This document shows, piece after piece, positions 50,105 through 57,557 of a DNA stretch of 64,000 nt. Position 1 is the first letter of the stretch, and every line of letters starts with the position of its first letter. The position numbers were made by a program, and so were the translations under genes. This stretch comes from MGBC124762 sp048201935 (GTDB lineage Bacteria > Bacillota > Clostridia > Oscillospirales > Oscillospiraceae): positions 22,338 through 86,337 of the forward strand of contig DBFBGR010000014.1 of the NCBI GenBank assembly GCA_048201935.1. The letters run 5' to 3'. The notes beneath the pieces were generated by a model. It did not search any database. It worked only from the letters and a program-made list of their open reading frames with translations, and was not told where the DNA came from.

Positions 50105-50290
50105 TTACTTCAAGAAATTCAGCAGGTCGGTGTAGTTCTGGCGGTGCTGGGTGGCGTACTGCTCGTAGAGACCGGTAACGGAGCTGTCCTGGCAGTCCTG
50201 TTTGGCGGCATCGTACTTGCAGACCATCATGCGCTCGTAGTTGAGCTGATCGCTGAGGGCGTCCAGCTCCTTGGTGGTGAGGTTGGCCAT
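50105..50290 (-). CDS. small helical coat-associated protein
   Basis: A 61-residue protein, MANLTTKELDALSDQLNYE then MVCKYDAAKQDCQDSSV and YEQYATQHRQNYTDLLNFL. It is amphipathic and helical and resembles the N-terminal half of CotF-like coat proteins; paired with the CotF-like gene, from which it is separated by 14 bp. AAAGGAGG precedes the ATG. Together they may make the two halves of one ferritin-like coat fold, which is inference. Confidence 0.75.
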   Translation of the reverse strand: MANLTTKELDALSDQLNYERMMVCKYDAAKQDCQDSSVTGLYEQYATQHRQNYTDLLNFLK

Positions 50291-50428
50291 GGCTCGTTTC
50301 CTCCTTTCTGGTGATGGAGGTATTCTTTGCCAGTCCCCGCCGGGTTATGCACGAAGCATATGGCCCGTTCGCCACAAAAAGCTTAAAATTTTCCCAGGAA
50401 GGGACTTTCTTTTGGGCCGCCGCCGTGG

Positions 50429-50434
50429 TATAAT
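50429..50434 (+). promoter_or_regulatory. extended -10 promoter for the structured RNA
   Basis: TGGTATAAT gives a perfect -10 with the TG extension. The -35 region (TTTCTT near 50406) is weak. Transcription would start near 50441, the first base of the long closing stem. Confidence 0.55.
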
Positions 50435-50440
50435 ACTCTT

Positions 50441-50603
50441 GCCAAGCAAACCAAATATTGTCACACCCGCTGAGCCACGTTTTTTAGGTAAAAACGTGGT
50501 CTCCGCTGATTCCTTACGGCTCAGCTGTGGTGTGAATTGGTTTGCTTGGCGGCATGGAGACCGGCGTTTTTCGGCGCATGGCTTCATGCCGTGCGCTTTT
50601 TTT
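50441..50603 (+). ncRNA. unidentified structured RNA / orphan riboswitch candidate
   Basis: By eye it folds as follows: P1 14 bp, 50441-50454 with 50537-50550 (GCCAAGCAAACCAA arm); P2 7 bp, 50461-50467 with 50529-50535; P3 8 bp, 50469-50476 with 50518-50525 (GCTGAGCC / GGCTCAGC); P4 8 bp, 50477-50484 with 50490-50497 (ACGTTTTT / AAAAACGT). Bases 50498-50517 are unpaired and include a second GCTGA that could compete for the P3 partner. A terminator follows, and GGCATG (50551-50556) can pair with its 3' arm as an antiterminator. I recognise no known class (not TPP, SAM, T-box, B12, 6S or SRP). Confidence 0.6.
50574..50603 (+). terminator. terminator at the end of the structured RNA
   Basis: 9-bp stem GCGCATGGC / GCCGTGCGC (one G-U) with loop TTCAT, then seven T. 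The lipoprotein ATG is 30 bp further on. Confidence 0.85.
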
Positions 50604-50632
50604 GTTGCAAAAATACAAAGGAGGAACAAAAA

Positions 50633-51418
50633 ATGAGAAAGAGACTTTTATCCCTGGCGCTGGCCCTTTTGCTCTGCGCTGGAATGGCGGGGTGCAGCTG
50701 TAAGCATGAGTGGCTGGACGCCACCTGCACCACCCCCACCACCTGCGCCAAATGCGGCGAGGCCGCTGGAAATCCGCTTGGGCACAACTGGAAGGATGCC
50801 ACCTGCACTCAACCGGAGGTGTGCTCTGTTTGTGGGGCTACCAACGGGCAACCTCTGGGACACCAGTGGATGCCGGCCACCTGCACCGCCAGTGAGACCT
50901 GCTCGGTCTGCGGCGACACCCAGGGAGACCCTCCTGTGGGGCATACCCTCCAGGAAGACGGCGTTTGCACCGTCTGCGGCGAGGCGGTAGGTACGCCGCT
51001 GACCCTGGGGAATTACACACAGTATCTTGCGCTTTCCTGGTCCTTTCAGAAAATCGGTGTGATCAAGTATGGTAACAATGACTATTCCCCCAGAGCGGAA
51101 TATACCATATCCGTTACGCCAGATCCTCACTTCACCTATCATGGCGTCCGTATTCAGTACAAACGCACTACGACCAGCACAAGACGTTGGGAGGACGGTT
51201 CTGGCAGTGTTGAGCTTGTCGAATCCGGTCTTTTTTCTGAAGAAAAAGGCACGCTCAATTCCGCGATATGGGCCACATCTGGTGATGACCGTTGGAGTTA
51301 TTCCAGCGAATCCTCGGCCAAGGAGATCGACCGTCCCAACTATAGATTCACCATCACCGGCATCACCGGATATATCCTCCCAAAGGAGGCCGACGCGCAG
51401 GGTAGCCAGGGCGGATAA
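50633..51418 (+). CDS. lipoprotein with repeated zinc-ribbon-like CxxC modules
   Basis: A 261-residue lipoprotein: signal peptide with lipobox GMAGC (Cys21). Residues ~23-120 contain three or four short repeats of the form GHxWxxATCTxPxxCxxCG (LGHNWKDATC; LGHQWMPATC; GHTLQEDGVCTVCG), a Cys4 pattern common in clostridial secreted proteins and possibly zinc-binding. The C-terminal half (~125-261) is beta-rich, unknown, and from ~51010 is lower in G+C, so the gene looks mosaic. AAAGGAGG supports the ATG. The structured RNA upstream may regulate it. Confidence 0.75.
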   Translation: MRKRLLSLALALLLCAGMAGCSCKHEWLDATCTTPTTCAKCGEAAGNPLGHNWKDATCTQPEVCSVCGATNGQPLGHQWMPATCTASETCSVCGDTQGDPPVGHTLQEDGVCTVCGEAVGTPLTLGNYTQYLALSWSFQKIGVIKYGNNDYSPRAEYTISVTPDPHFTYHGVRIQYKRTTTSTRRWEDGSGSVELVESGLFSEEKGTLNSAIWATSGDDRWSYSSESSAKEIDRPNYRFTITGITGYILPKEADAQGSQGG

Positions 51419-51471
51419 AACTGCCACGAACGCCGAGTTTTATTCCTGCGCGTGATTTCAGGCAACACAAG

Positions 51472-51503
51472 AGCGGCGCTGAAAATGGTTCAGCGCCGCT
51501 TTT
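51472..51503. terminator. bidirectional terminator
   Basis: 12-bp stem AGCGGCGCTGAA / TTCAGCGCCGCT between two convergent genes, followed by TTTT on the plus strand. Confidence 0.8.
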
Positions 51504-51523
51504 GCTATGTAGGGCAGGGTGGC

Positions 51524-51913
51524 TCAAAAGGTCAGGGCGGGCTCCTGCTCCAAAACCACCTGGAAGGGCTTTTCGTAGCGCAGATAGCAGGCCAGCAGGA
51601 AGATCACGTCCGAGGGGCCGTCGATGTCCCGGGCGTCGTCGCCCACCAGCCGCTCCATCTGATGCTTGCTCTCTTGTATCCTATCCCAGCAGCCGTTGCA
51701 CAGCCGCTCTAACTGCCGCACCACGGAGCTATACTTTTTCTTGCCCTGCCGCTGGGCTACCACGGCGTAGATGTCCCTGGACAGTTGGATAGAATTTCTA
51801 CTTCGTCCCTGGACGAACATCAGCTCGTAGGCTACCTCCACCGCGTCCACCAGCGGCTGGGTGTTGACGCGTGAGAAGCCGAAAACAGACCGCACCAGTG
51901 CGCTTGCCTCCAT
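51524..51913 (-). CDS. Spo0A C-terminal-domain-like protein
   Basis: A 129-residue protein with no receiver domain. Residues ~5-80 follow the pattern of the Spo0A DNA-binding domain: VFGFSRVNTQPLVDAVEVAYE corresponds to IHEIGVPAHIKGY..LREAI, and IYAVVAQRQGKKKYSSVVRQL to LYPDIAKKF..TASRVERAI. An unrelated C-terminal helix follows. It could be a decoy, a modifier or a separate DNA-binding regulator of sporulation genes. AGGAGAC precedes the ATG at 51913. The assignment rests on pattern comparison from memory and needs a profile search. Confidence 0.5.
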   Translation of the reverse strand: MEASALVRSVFGFSRVNTQPLVDAVEVAYELMFVQGRSRNSIQLSRDIYAVVAQRQGKKKYSSVVRQLERLCNGCWDRIQESKHQMERLVGDDARDIDGPSDVIFLLACYLRYEKPFQVVLEQEPALTF

Positions 51914-51977
51914 CTTTGGAAGTCTCCTTTTCTCTAGGATACTCCCTATAATACACATGCAAAATTTGATCGGGTCA

Positions 51978-52017
51978 TTTTTGACAGAACTAGATTTTTC
52001 TTCCTCTTTTTGTCACC
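51978..52017. promoter_or_regulatory. two Spo0A-box-like sites upstream of the Spo0A_C-like gene
   Basis: On the minus strand TTCTGTCAAAAA (51978-51989) differs by one base from TTTTGTCRAAA. On the plus strand TTTTTGTCACC (52007-52017) shares TTTTGTCA. They face opposite ways in the AT-rich gap. Confidence 0.35.
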
Positions 52018-52019
52018 GC

Positions 52020-52373
52020 TTACGGCTCTAGGCGGGGCAGACCGCTGGAGGTGAAGGAAAACACCCACCAGCCCCGGCTGCCCAGGCACTGGGCCCGGGC
52101 GAAGCAAAACAGCGCGGGCAGGGGAAAGGGGGAGCGGCAGGACAGGGGATAGGCCAGAAAAAAGCCGCCGTCTCCGGCGCGGTAAAAGGCCCCTCGGGAA
52201 TCGCAGTAGACCCGCCGCAGAAGCGCGTCAGGCCAAGGCAATTCACCAGGCCGGGACCACTCCGGGCCGGGGGAAAGGCTCGGCGGGGCCTTTAGCGGGG
52301 CCTTTGCTGAGTCGGAGGGCTGCGCATACTCGGCCCTTGGCATAAATCCTTTGCAATAAAATTGGTTTTCCAT
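52020..52373 (-). CDS. hypothetical protein, Pro/Cys-rich
   Basis: A 117-residue reading frame, MENQFYCKGFMPRAEY, then a Pro/Ser-rich link and LLRRVYCDSRGAFYRAGDGGFFLAYPLSC. AAAGGAGG lies 10 bp before the ATG, which supports expression. The protein has no clear membrane or signal feature and I do not recognise it. The C terminus (SFTSSGLPRLEP) looks like secreted or coat proteins of low complexity. A sporulation role is suggested only by location next to the Spo0A_C-like gene. Confidence 0.5.
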   Translation of the reverse strand: MENQFYCKGFMPRAEYAQPSDSAKAPLKAPPSLSPGPEWSRPGELPWPDALLRRVYCDSRGAFYRAGDGGFFLAYPLSCRSPFPLPALFCFARAQCLGSRGWWVFSFTSSGLPRLEP

Positions 52374-52481
52374 GGCAAGCGCCTCCTTTTGTCCTCTTTA
52401 GCATATGCTGGGGACTTGCATATTTTGTTTCGCCGGGACCAAACTATGGACACAGCGACAAAATAAAGGAGGCAACCTTCC

Positions 52482-53462
52482 ATGATCAAACATCCCATGC
52501 GCATCCTGCTGCCCCTGGCCTTGGCGGCGGCGCTGCTGACCTCGGCGGCTCTGGCCGGGGCGGCGGTCAATCCCGCCAACGGCGCGCCCATCGCCCAGGA
52601 GCAGAGCTTTGAGACCTGCAAGAACGTGGCCTATATGGGCCGGCTCACCGCCGTGGACGGCGAGGGCGACATGATCACCTTCCAACTGGCCGACAAGCCC
52701 GCCCGGGGCAGCGTGGAGCTCACCGACCCTGCCACCGGCGAGTTTGTCTACACCCCCTACGAGAACAAGACCGGCAAGGACTCCTTCACCTTCGTGGCCC
52801 TGGACGACCAGGGCAACATCTCCCAGAGCGCCAAGGTGAGCGTACGCATCCGTAAGCCCTCCACCAAGGTGACTTACGCCGATATGTCCGGCGTGGCGGG
52901 CTACAACGCCGCCATCCGGTTGGCGGAGAAGGACATCCTGGTGGGCGAGCGCATCGGCGACGCCTATTATTTCCACCCCGACCAGACCGTCTCCCGGGGC
53001 CAGTTCATCGCCCTGGCCATGTCGGCGCTGAACTGTGAGCCCCTGGCCCAGACCATGACCACGGGCTTTGCCGACGATGAGACCATCCCCACCTGGTGCA
53101 AGGGCTACGTCTCCGCCGCGTTGCAGCAAGGGTTGGTCCGGGGCTATCCTGACGACGAGGGCCGGGTGGTCTTCTCCTCCCAGAACGCCGTGACGAAAGC
53201 CGAGGCGGCGGTGATCCTGGACCGGATGCTTTCGGTGACCGACGTGGCCGTCACCACCTTCTACGCCGACACCGTGGCCGCCCCCGCCTGGGCCTTCCAG
53301 GCCGCGGCCAATCTGGAGAGCGCGGGGGTCATCACCACCACCTCCGCCGGGGCCCTGGCCCTGGACGAGGTGTTGACCCGGGAGCAGTGCGCCCAGATGC
53401 TCTGCGGAGCCATGGACGTGGTGGAGGCCCGGGAGGAGACCACGGGTTGGTTTAACTGGTAG
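52482..53462 (+). CDS. secreted protein with cadherin-like domain and SLH repeats
   Basis: A 326-residue exported protein. Signal peptide (~1-27, ending LAGAA). Residues ~28-125 form a cadherin/Ig-like module of the tandem type (ITFQLADKPARGSVELTDPATGEFVYTP, then KDSFTFVALDDQGN). Three SLH-type repeats (~130-315) follow: YNAAIRLAEKDILVGERIG, WCKGYVSAALQQGLVRGYPDD and WAFQAAANLESAGVITTTS. It ends in the aromatic GWFNW. The protein probably decorates the surface as a spacer or adhesin. AAGGAGG precedes the ATG. Confidence 0.82.
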   Translation: MIKHPMRILLPLALAAALLTSAALAGAAVNPANGAPIAQEQSFETCKNVAYMGRLTAVDGEGDMITFQLADKPARGSVELTDPATGEFVYTPYENKTGKDSFTFVALDDQGNISQSAKVSVRIRKPSTKVTYADMSGVAGYNAAIRLAEKDILVGERIGDAYYFHPDQTVSRGQFIALAMSALNCEPLAQTMTTGFADDETIPTWCKGYVSAALQQGLVRGYPDDEGRVVFSSQNAVTKAEAAVILDRMLSVTDVAVTTFYADTVAAPAWAFQAAANLESAGVITTTSAGALALDEVLTREQCAQMLCGAMDVVEAREETTGWFNW

Positions 53463-53735
53463 AAGCGCGAGAAGCGCGAGGGTAGGCGGCCCGGACCCGA
53501 TGGAGCCCCGACAGGCCCAAAACAGGCAAATGCCGAAGGCATGAGCGGCATTTGGGCCGCGCAGGGGCGAAGCGGGGCCGACTGCACAGCCGTTGGCGGC
53601 TTTGCCGCCTTACGGATGTGGCGTGCCCCTTGCGGGCGAAAGGCCGCCCAACCCGAGCGTGACAAGGAACCGGCAAAAGCGTGCCCAACCCGAGCGTGAC
53701 AGCAACAGAGCGGCCCAGGGCCGCTCTTACATAAG
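53463..53735. repeat. non-coding palindrome-rich spacer with direct repeats
   Basis: No gene seen. Contents: a tandem 9-mer AAGCGCGAG twice (about 53464-53481); hairpin CAAATGCC / GGCATTTG (53527-53554); hairpin GGCGGC / GCCGCC flanked by CCGT / ACGG (53590-53615); a 19-bp direct repeat GCCCAACCCGAGCGTGACA at 53646-53664 and 53683-53701; and hairpin GAGCGGCCC / GGCCGCTC near 53708-53726, which could act as a weak terminator. Confidence 0.6.
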
Positions 53736-53739
53736 GTCG

Positions 53740-53768
53740 TGGACAAAGGATAAAAACCGTGCTACAAT
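53740..53768 (+). promoter_or_regulatory. promoter for the SLH-cellulase
   Basis: -35 TGGACA (53740-53745), 17-bp spacer, -10 TACAAT (53763-53768), 32 bp ahead of the ATG. Confidence 0.65.
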
Positions 53769-53800
53769 ACCTCCAAACGAGACCGCTTGGAGGTGGCCCT

Positions 53801-55648
53801 ATGTGCTGCTGGAAACGATATCTGGCCTTGGCGCTGGTCCTTTGCCTGCTGTGCCTGCCCGCCTGCGCGGCCTTTTCCGACGTGTCGGAGGAGGCGTGGT
53901 ACTGGCGAGAGGTGACATCTATGGCGCAAAGCGGCGTCATCAAGGGCTACCCCGACGGCACCTTCGGTCCGCTGCGGGACGTGAGCCGGGGAGAGTTCGT
54001 GGCCCTGGCCGCCCGGGCCCTGGCGGCTGACGACAGCGCCAACATGGCGGCGGGAGAAGGGGAGTATTGGTGCTGGCCCGCCCTGGGCTACGCGGAGAAT
54101 TTCAGCTGGCTGCCCCCGGCCTGGGAAGGGCTGGACCATACCGCGGAGAATTTTGAGCTCCCCATCACCCGGGAGGAGGCGGTATACATCCTGGCGGGGG
54201 CCCGGTCGGGCTGGACAGACCCTGAGGAAACGCCCGCCATCGCCGACCTTGACGCCATCGACCCCGCTCTGCGGGACCGGGTCGTGGCGGCCTACCGCAT
54301 GGGCGTCACCCGCGGCCTGCCCGACGGCAGCTTTGGCCCCAAGGACCATCTGAGCCGCTGCCAGGCGGCGGTGATGATCTACCGGCTCATGCCCCAGGGT
54401 GTCGGGGAGCTGAAGGCGGTGAATAGCTGGACCAGCGGGGACGAGCGCTTCACCCAGTACGACCTGACCATTTCCAGCCGCTCGGGTTGCCGGGACTGGG
54501 TGGCCACGGTTTATGGCCCGGCGCAGATCGAGCAGTTCTGGAATTGCCGCGTGGAGGTCCTGGCGGATACGCCGGGAAACGTGCGGGTGATCCGCCCGGA
54601 AGACTATAACCAGACCATTTCCCCCGGCGGCAGTGTCACCGTGGGTTTGATCGCCAAGGGAGAGGGGCTGTCCCTGTTTTCCCATTCTCATACGCCTGAC
54701 GAGACCCAGCCCGCCCCCAAGCCTCCAGTGGAGGCGTCCGTGCCCGTGGGTGATATCAAGCCGCTCCACGTGGAGGGCACCCATTTGGCCGACCCTGATG
54801 GCAACGCCGTCCAGCTCCGGGGGGTGTCCACCCACGGCCTGGCCTGGTTCCCCGGCTACGTCAGCGAGGACGCTTTCCGCACCCTCCGGGACGACTGGGG
54901 GGCCAACGTGGTGCGGCTGGCCATGTACACCGCCGAGTATGGCGGCTATTGTAACGGCGGCGACTGCCAGGCTCTGAAGGCCCTGATCGACAAGGGAGTC
55001 AAGGCCGCCGACAAGCTGGGGATGTACGTCATCATTGACTGGCACATCCTCCAAGACGGCAACCCGGCCGCCCACCAGGCCGAGGCGGTGGAGTTCTTCG
55101 CCGAGATGTCCCAAAAGTACGCCGACTATGACAACGTGCTCTACGAGATCTGCAACGAGCCCCAAAACTCCCCCTGGGACAGCGTCATCAAGCCCTACGC
55201 CGAGGCTGTTCTCCCCGCCATCCGCCAAAACGACCCCGACGCCGTCGTCATCGTGGGCACCAACACTTGGTCCCAGGATGTGGACCAGGTCATCGGCAAG
55301 GGCCTGGACGACGAAAACGTGGTCTACGCCTTCCACTTCTACGCCGCCACCCATAAAGACAGCTACCGCCAGAAGGTGAAAAAGGCCCTGGACGGCGGCG
55401 TGCCCGTCTTCGTCAGCGAGTGCGGTCTGTGCGACGCCTCCGGCGGCGGTGGCGTGGACACGGCCTCCGCCCAAGCCTGGTTCGACCTGCTGAACGAAAA
55501 CGGCGTCAGCTTTGTGGCTTGGAGCCTGTGCAACAAAAACGAGACCGCGTCCCTCATCCGCTCCGACTGCGCCAAGCTCTCGGGCTGGACGGAGGACGAC
55601 CTTACCGAAAGCGGCAAGCTCTACCGCGCCGCCATCCGGGGAGAGTGA
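53801..55648 (+). CDS. SLH-CBM-GH5 endoglucanase (cell-surface cellulase)
   Basis: A 615-residue exported enzyme. Signal peptide (~1-25, CCWKRYLALALVLCLLCLPACA). SLH repeats (~27-200; WYWREVTSMAQSGVIKGYPDGTFGP and YRMGVTRGLPDGSFGP). Residues ~205-290 resemble a CBM2-type module (WTSGDERFTQYDLTISSRSG and YNQTISPGGSVTVGL). A Pro linker leads to a GH5 subfamily-2-like catalytic domain: LRGVSTHGLAWFPGY, VVRLAMY, YVIIDWHIL, the acid/base Glu453 in YEICNEPQ and the nucleophile Glu540 in VFVSECG. The protein should hydrolyse beta-1,4-glucans at the cell surface. ATG 53801 is placed by GGAGGTG. Confidence 0.9.
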   Translation: MCCWKRYLALALVLCLLCLPACAAFSDVSEEAWYWREVTSMAQSGVIKGYPDGTFGPLRDVSRGEFVALAARALAADDSANMAAGEGEYWCWPALGYAENFSWLPPAWEGLDHTAENFELPITREEAVYILAGARSGWTDPEETPAIADLDAIDPALRDRVVAAYRMGVTRGLPDGSFGPKDHLSRCQAAVMIYRLMPQGVGELKAVNSWTSGDERFTQYDLTISSRSGCRDWVATVYGPAQIEQFWNCRVEVLADTPGNVRVIRPEDYNQTISPGGSVTVGLIAKGEGLSLFSHSHTPDETQPAPKPPVEASVPVGDIKPLHVEGTHLADPDGNAVQLRGVSTHGLAWFPGYVSEDAFRTLRDDWGANVVRLAMYTAEYGGYCNGGDCQALKALIDKGVKAADKLGMYVIIDWHILQDGNPAAHQAEAVEFFAEMSQKYADYDNVLYEICNEPQNSPWDSVIKPYAEAVLPAIRQNDPDAVVIVGTNTWSQDVDQVIGKGLDDENVVYAFHFYAATHKDSYRQKVKKALDGGVPVFVSECGLCDASGGGGVDTASAQAWFDLLNENGVSFVAWSLCNKNETASLIRSDCAKLSGWTEDDLTESGKLYRAAIRGE

Positions 55649-55655
55649 ACCGGAG

Positions 55656-55690
55656 GGAGCCGCCCAAGTCCCGGGCGGCTCCTTTGTATT
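55656..55690 (+). terminator. intrinsic terminator after the cellulase
   Basis: 10-bp stem GGAGCCGCCC / GGGCGGCTCC followed by TTTGTATTT. Confidence 0.75.
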
Positions 55691-55695
55691 TGGGG

Positions 55696-55724
55696 TTGAC
55701 AAATCCCCCAAAATGTAGTATACT
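55696..55724 (+). promoter_or_regulatory. promoter for ylxM-ffh-rpsP-khpA
   Basis: Perfect -35 TTGACA (55696-55701), 17-bp spacer, -10 TATACT (55719-55724). Confidence 0.85.
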
Positions 55725-55774
55725 GACCAATGTAAAGGCGAAGAGCTTTACAGAATGGATTTGGAGGTGAGGGC

Positions 55775-56131
55775 GTGAAAAACCAGGCGTACCGCATGAC
55801 CCTGCTGTTCGATTTTTATGGCGAGATGCTCACCGAGCGCCAGAAGGAGTTTTACGACCTCTATTACAACGAGGACCTGTCTCTCACCGAGATCGCGGAG
55901 AACTACCATATGTCCCGCCAGGGCGTTCGCGACGCCATCGTCCGGGCTGAGGCGGTGCTTACCGAGCTGGAGGACAAGACCGGCCTCATCCGGCGCTTCC
56001 AGGAGCAGACCCGGGACCTGGCCCAGTTGCAGGAGTTGGCGGACACCGCCCGTGGGGCCAACCAGGACCCTGTGGTGGACGACTGCCTGCGCCGCATCCA
56101 GGACCTCTGCGCCAAGCTGAAACAGGAGTAA
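55775..56131 (+). CDS. ylxM: YlxM/p13 family putative SRP-associated DNA-binding protein
   Basis: A 118-residue protein with a sigma-70 region-4-like helix-turn-helix: LTERQKEFYDLYYNEDLSLTEIAENYHMSRQGVRDAIVRAEAVL. YlxM is found next to ffh in Gram-positive bacteria and modulates SRP GTPase activity in streptococci. The start is GTG at 55775, placed by GGAGGTGAGGGC. It is 6 bp upstream of ffh, and a strong promoter precedes it. Confidence 0.92.
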   Translation: MKNQAYRMTLLFDFYGEMLTERQKEFYDLYYNEDLSLTEIAENYHMSRQGVRDAIVRAEAVLTELEDKTGLIRRFQEQTRDLAQLQELADTARGANQDPVVDDCLRRIQDLCAKLKQE

Positions 56132-56137
56132 ACACCC

Positions 56138-57493
56138 ATGGCATTTGAAGGCTTGACCGAAAAACTCTCCGCGGCATTCAAGCGCCTGCGGGGCAAGGGC
56201 CGCCTGACCGAGGCCGACGTGAAGGAGGCCATGCGGGAGATCCGCCTGGCCTTGCTGGAGGCCGACGTGAGCTACAAGGTGGTCAAGGACTTTGTCTCCA
56301 AGGTCACCGAGCGGGCCATCGGCTCGGATGTGTTGGAGAGCCTGACCCCGGCCCAGATGATCGTCAAGATCGTCAACGAGGAGCTCACCGCGCTCATGGG
56401 CGGCGGTGAGACCAAACTGACCATTTCCCCCAAGCCACCCACGGTGGTGATGCTGGTGGGATTGCAGGGCGCTGGCAAGACCACCAACGGCGCCAAGCTG
56501 GCGGGCCACTTCAAAAGGCAGGGCAAGCGGCCCTTGCTGGCGGCCTGCGATGTGTACCGCCCCGCCGCCATCCATCAGTTGGAGGTGGTGGGCGAGCAGC
56601 TGGGTGTGCCCGTGTTCCAGATGGGCCAGGTCGACCCCGTGGACATCGCCAAGGCCGCCATCGCCCACGCCAACGCCCACGGCAACGACATGGTGTTTTT
56701 GGACACCGCCGGACGGCTCCATGTGGACGAGGAGCTGATGGCGGAGCTTCAAAATATCAAGGCCGCGGTGGAGCCCACCGAGATCATTTTGGTGGTGGAC
56801 GCCATGATCGGCCAGGACGCGGTGAACGCTGCCAAGGCATTTGACGACGCGCTGGACATCACCGGCGTGATGCTTACCAAGCTGGACGGCGACGCCCGTG
56901 GTGGCGCGGCCCTCTCTATCAAGGCGGTCACCGGCAAGCCCATCAAGTTCGCCGGTGTCGGGGAGAAGCTGGACCAGATCGAGGTCTTCCACCCCGACCG
57001 CATGGCCTCTCGCATCCTGGGCATGGGCGACGTGCTCTCCCTCATCGAAAAGGCCCAGCAGAGCTTTGATGAGCAAAAGGCCGCCGAGCAGCTAGAGCGG
57101 CTGCGCAAGAACCGCTTCACGCTCCAGGACTACTACGACCAGCTCATCCAGCTCAAGAGCATGGGCTCTTTGAGCGATATCGCCGGGATGCTCCCGGGGA
57201 TGAACGCCAAGGCCCTGGAGGGGGCCAGCATGGATGAATCCATGCTCAGCCGCACCGAGGCCATCATCCTCTCTATGACCCCCGCCGAGCGGGAGGACCC
57301 CAGCATCCTCAATTCCAGCCGAAAACGCCGCATTGCCGCGGGTTGCGGGCTGGAGGTGGTGGACGTGAACCGCCTTTTGAAGCAGTTTGACATGATGCAA
57401 CAGATGACCAAGCAATTTTCCGGCAAGAACATGCAGAAGATGATGAAGAAAAAGGGCGGCATGTTCGGCAAGATGAAGGGGCTACCCTTCTAA
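56138..57493 (+). CDS. ffh: signal recognition particle GTPase Ffh
   Basis: A 451-residue SRP54-type protein that binds signal peptides and 4.5S/6S-like SRP RNA and targets proteins to the membrane. N domain (~1-90), G domain with GLQGAGKTTNGAKLA, AACDVYRPAAIHQL, FLDTAGRLHVD and TKLDGDARGGAAL, and a Met-rich M domain (~295-451) ending in a basic GGMFGKMKGLPF. Its place in the ylxM-ffh-rpsP run is the standard Firmicute arrangement. Length normal. Confidence 0.98.
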   Translation: MAFEGLTEKLSAAFKRLRGKGRLTEADVKEAMREIRLALLEADVSYKVVKDFVSKVTERAIGSDVLESLTPAQMIVKIVNEELTALMGGGETKLTISPKPPTVVMLVGLQGAGKTTNGAKLAGHFKRQGKRPLLAACDVYRPAAIHQLEVVGEQLGVPVFQMGQVDPVDIAKAAIAHANAHGNDMVFLDTAGRLHVDEELMAELQNIKAAVEPTEIILVVDAMIGQDAVNAAKAFDDALDITGVMLTKLDGDARGGAALSIKAVTGKPIKFAGVGEKLDQIEVFHPDRMASRILGMGDVLSLIEKAQQSFDEQKAAEQLERLRKNRFTLQDYYDQLIQLKSMGSLSDIAGMLPGMNAKALEGASMDESMLSRTEAIILSMTPAEREDPSILNSSRKRRIAAGCGLEVVDVNRLLKQFDMMQQMTKQFSGKNMQKMMKKKGGMFGKMKGLPF

Positions 57494-57557
57494 AAGCGTT
57501 GGCATCGCGATTTCGCGTGACCATAGATGAGAAAAACCAGTGGAGGTGAATGTTAGT

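Noticed and set aside
50441..50603. Structured RNA as SRP RNA, 6S RNA, tmRNA or a common riboswitch
   Set aside because: No GGAAG-type SRP tetraloop region, no 6S open bubble between long arms, no tag-coding or tRNA-like end, and no signature of TPP, SAM, cobalamin, lysine, FMN or T-box classes.
53463..53735. CRISPR array
   Set aside because: Only one 19-bp direct repeat pair with an 18-bp gap; no regular repeat-spacer pattern and no cas genes in the window.
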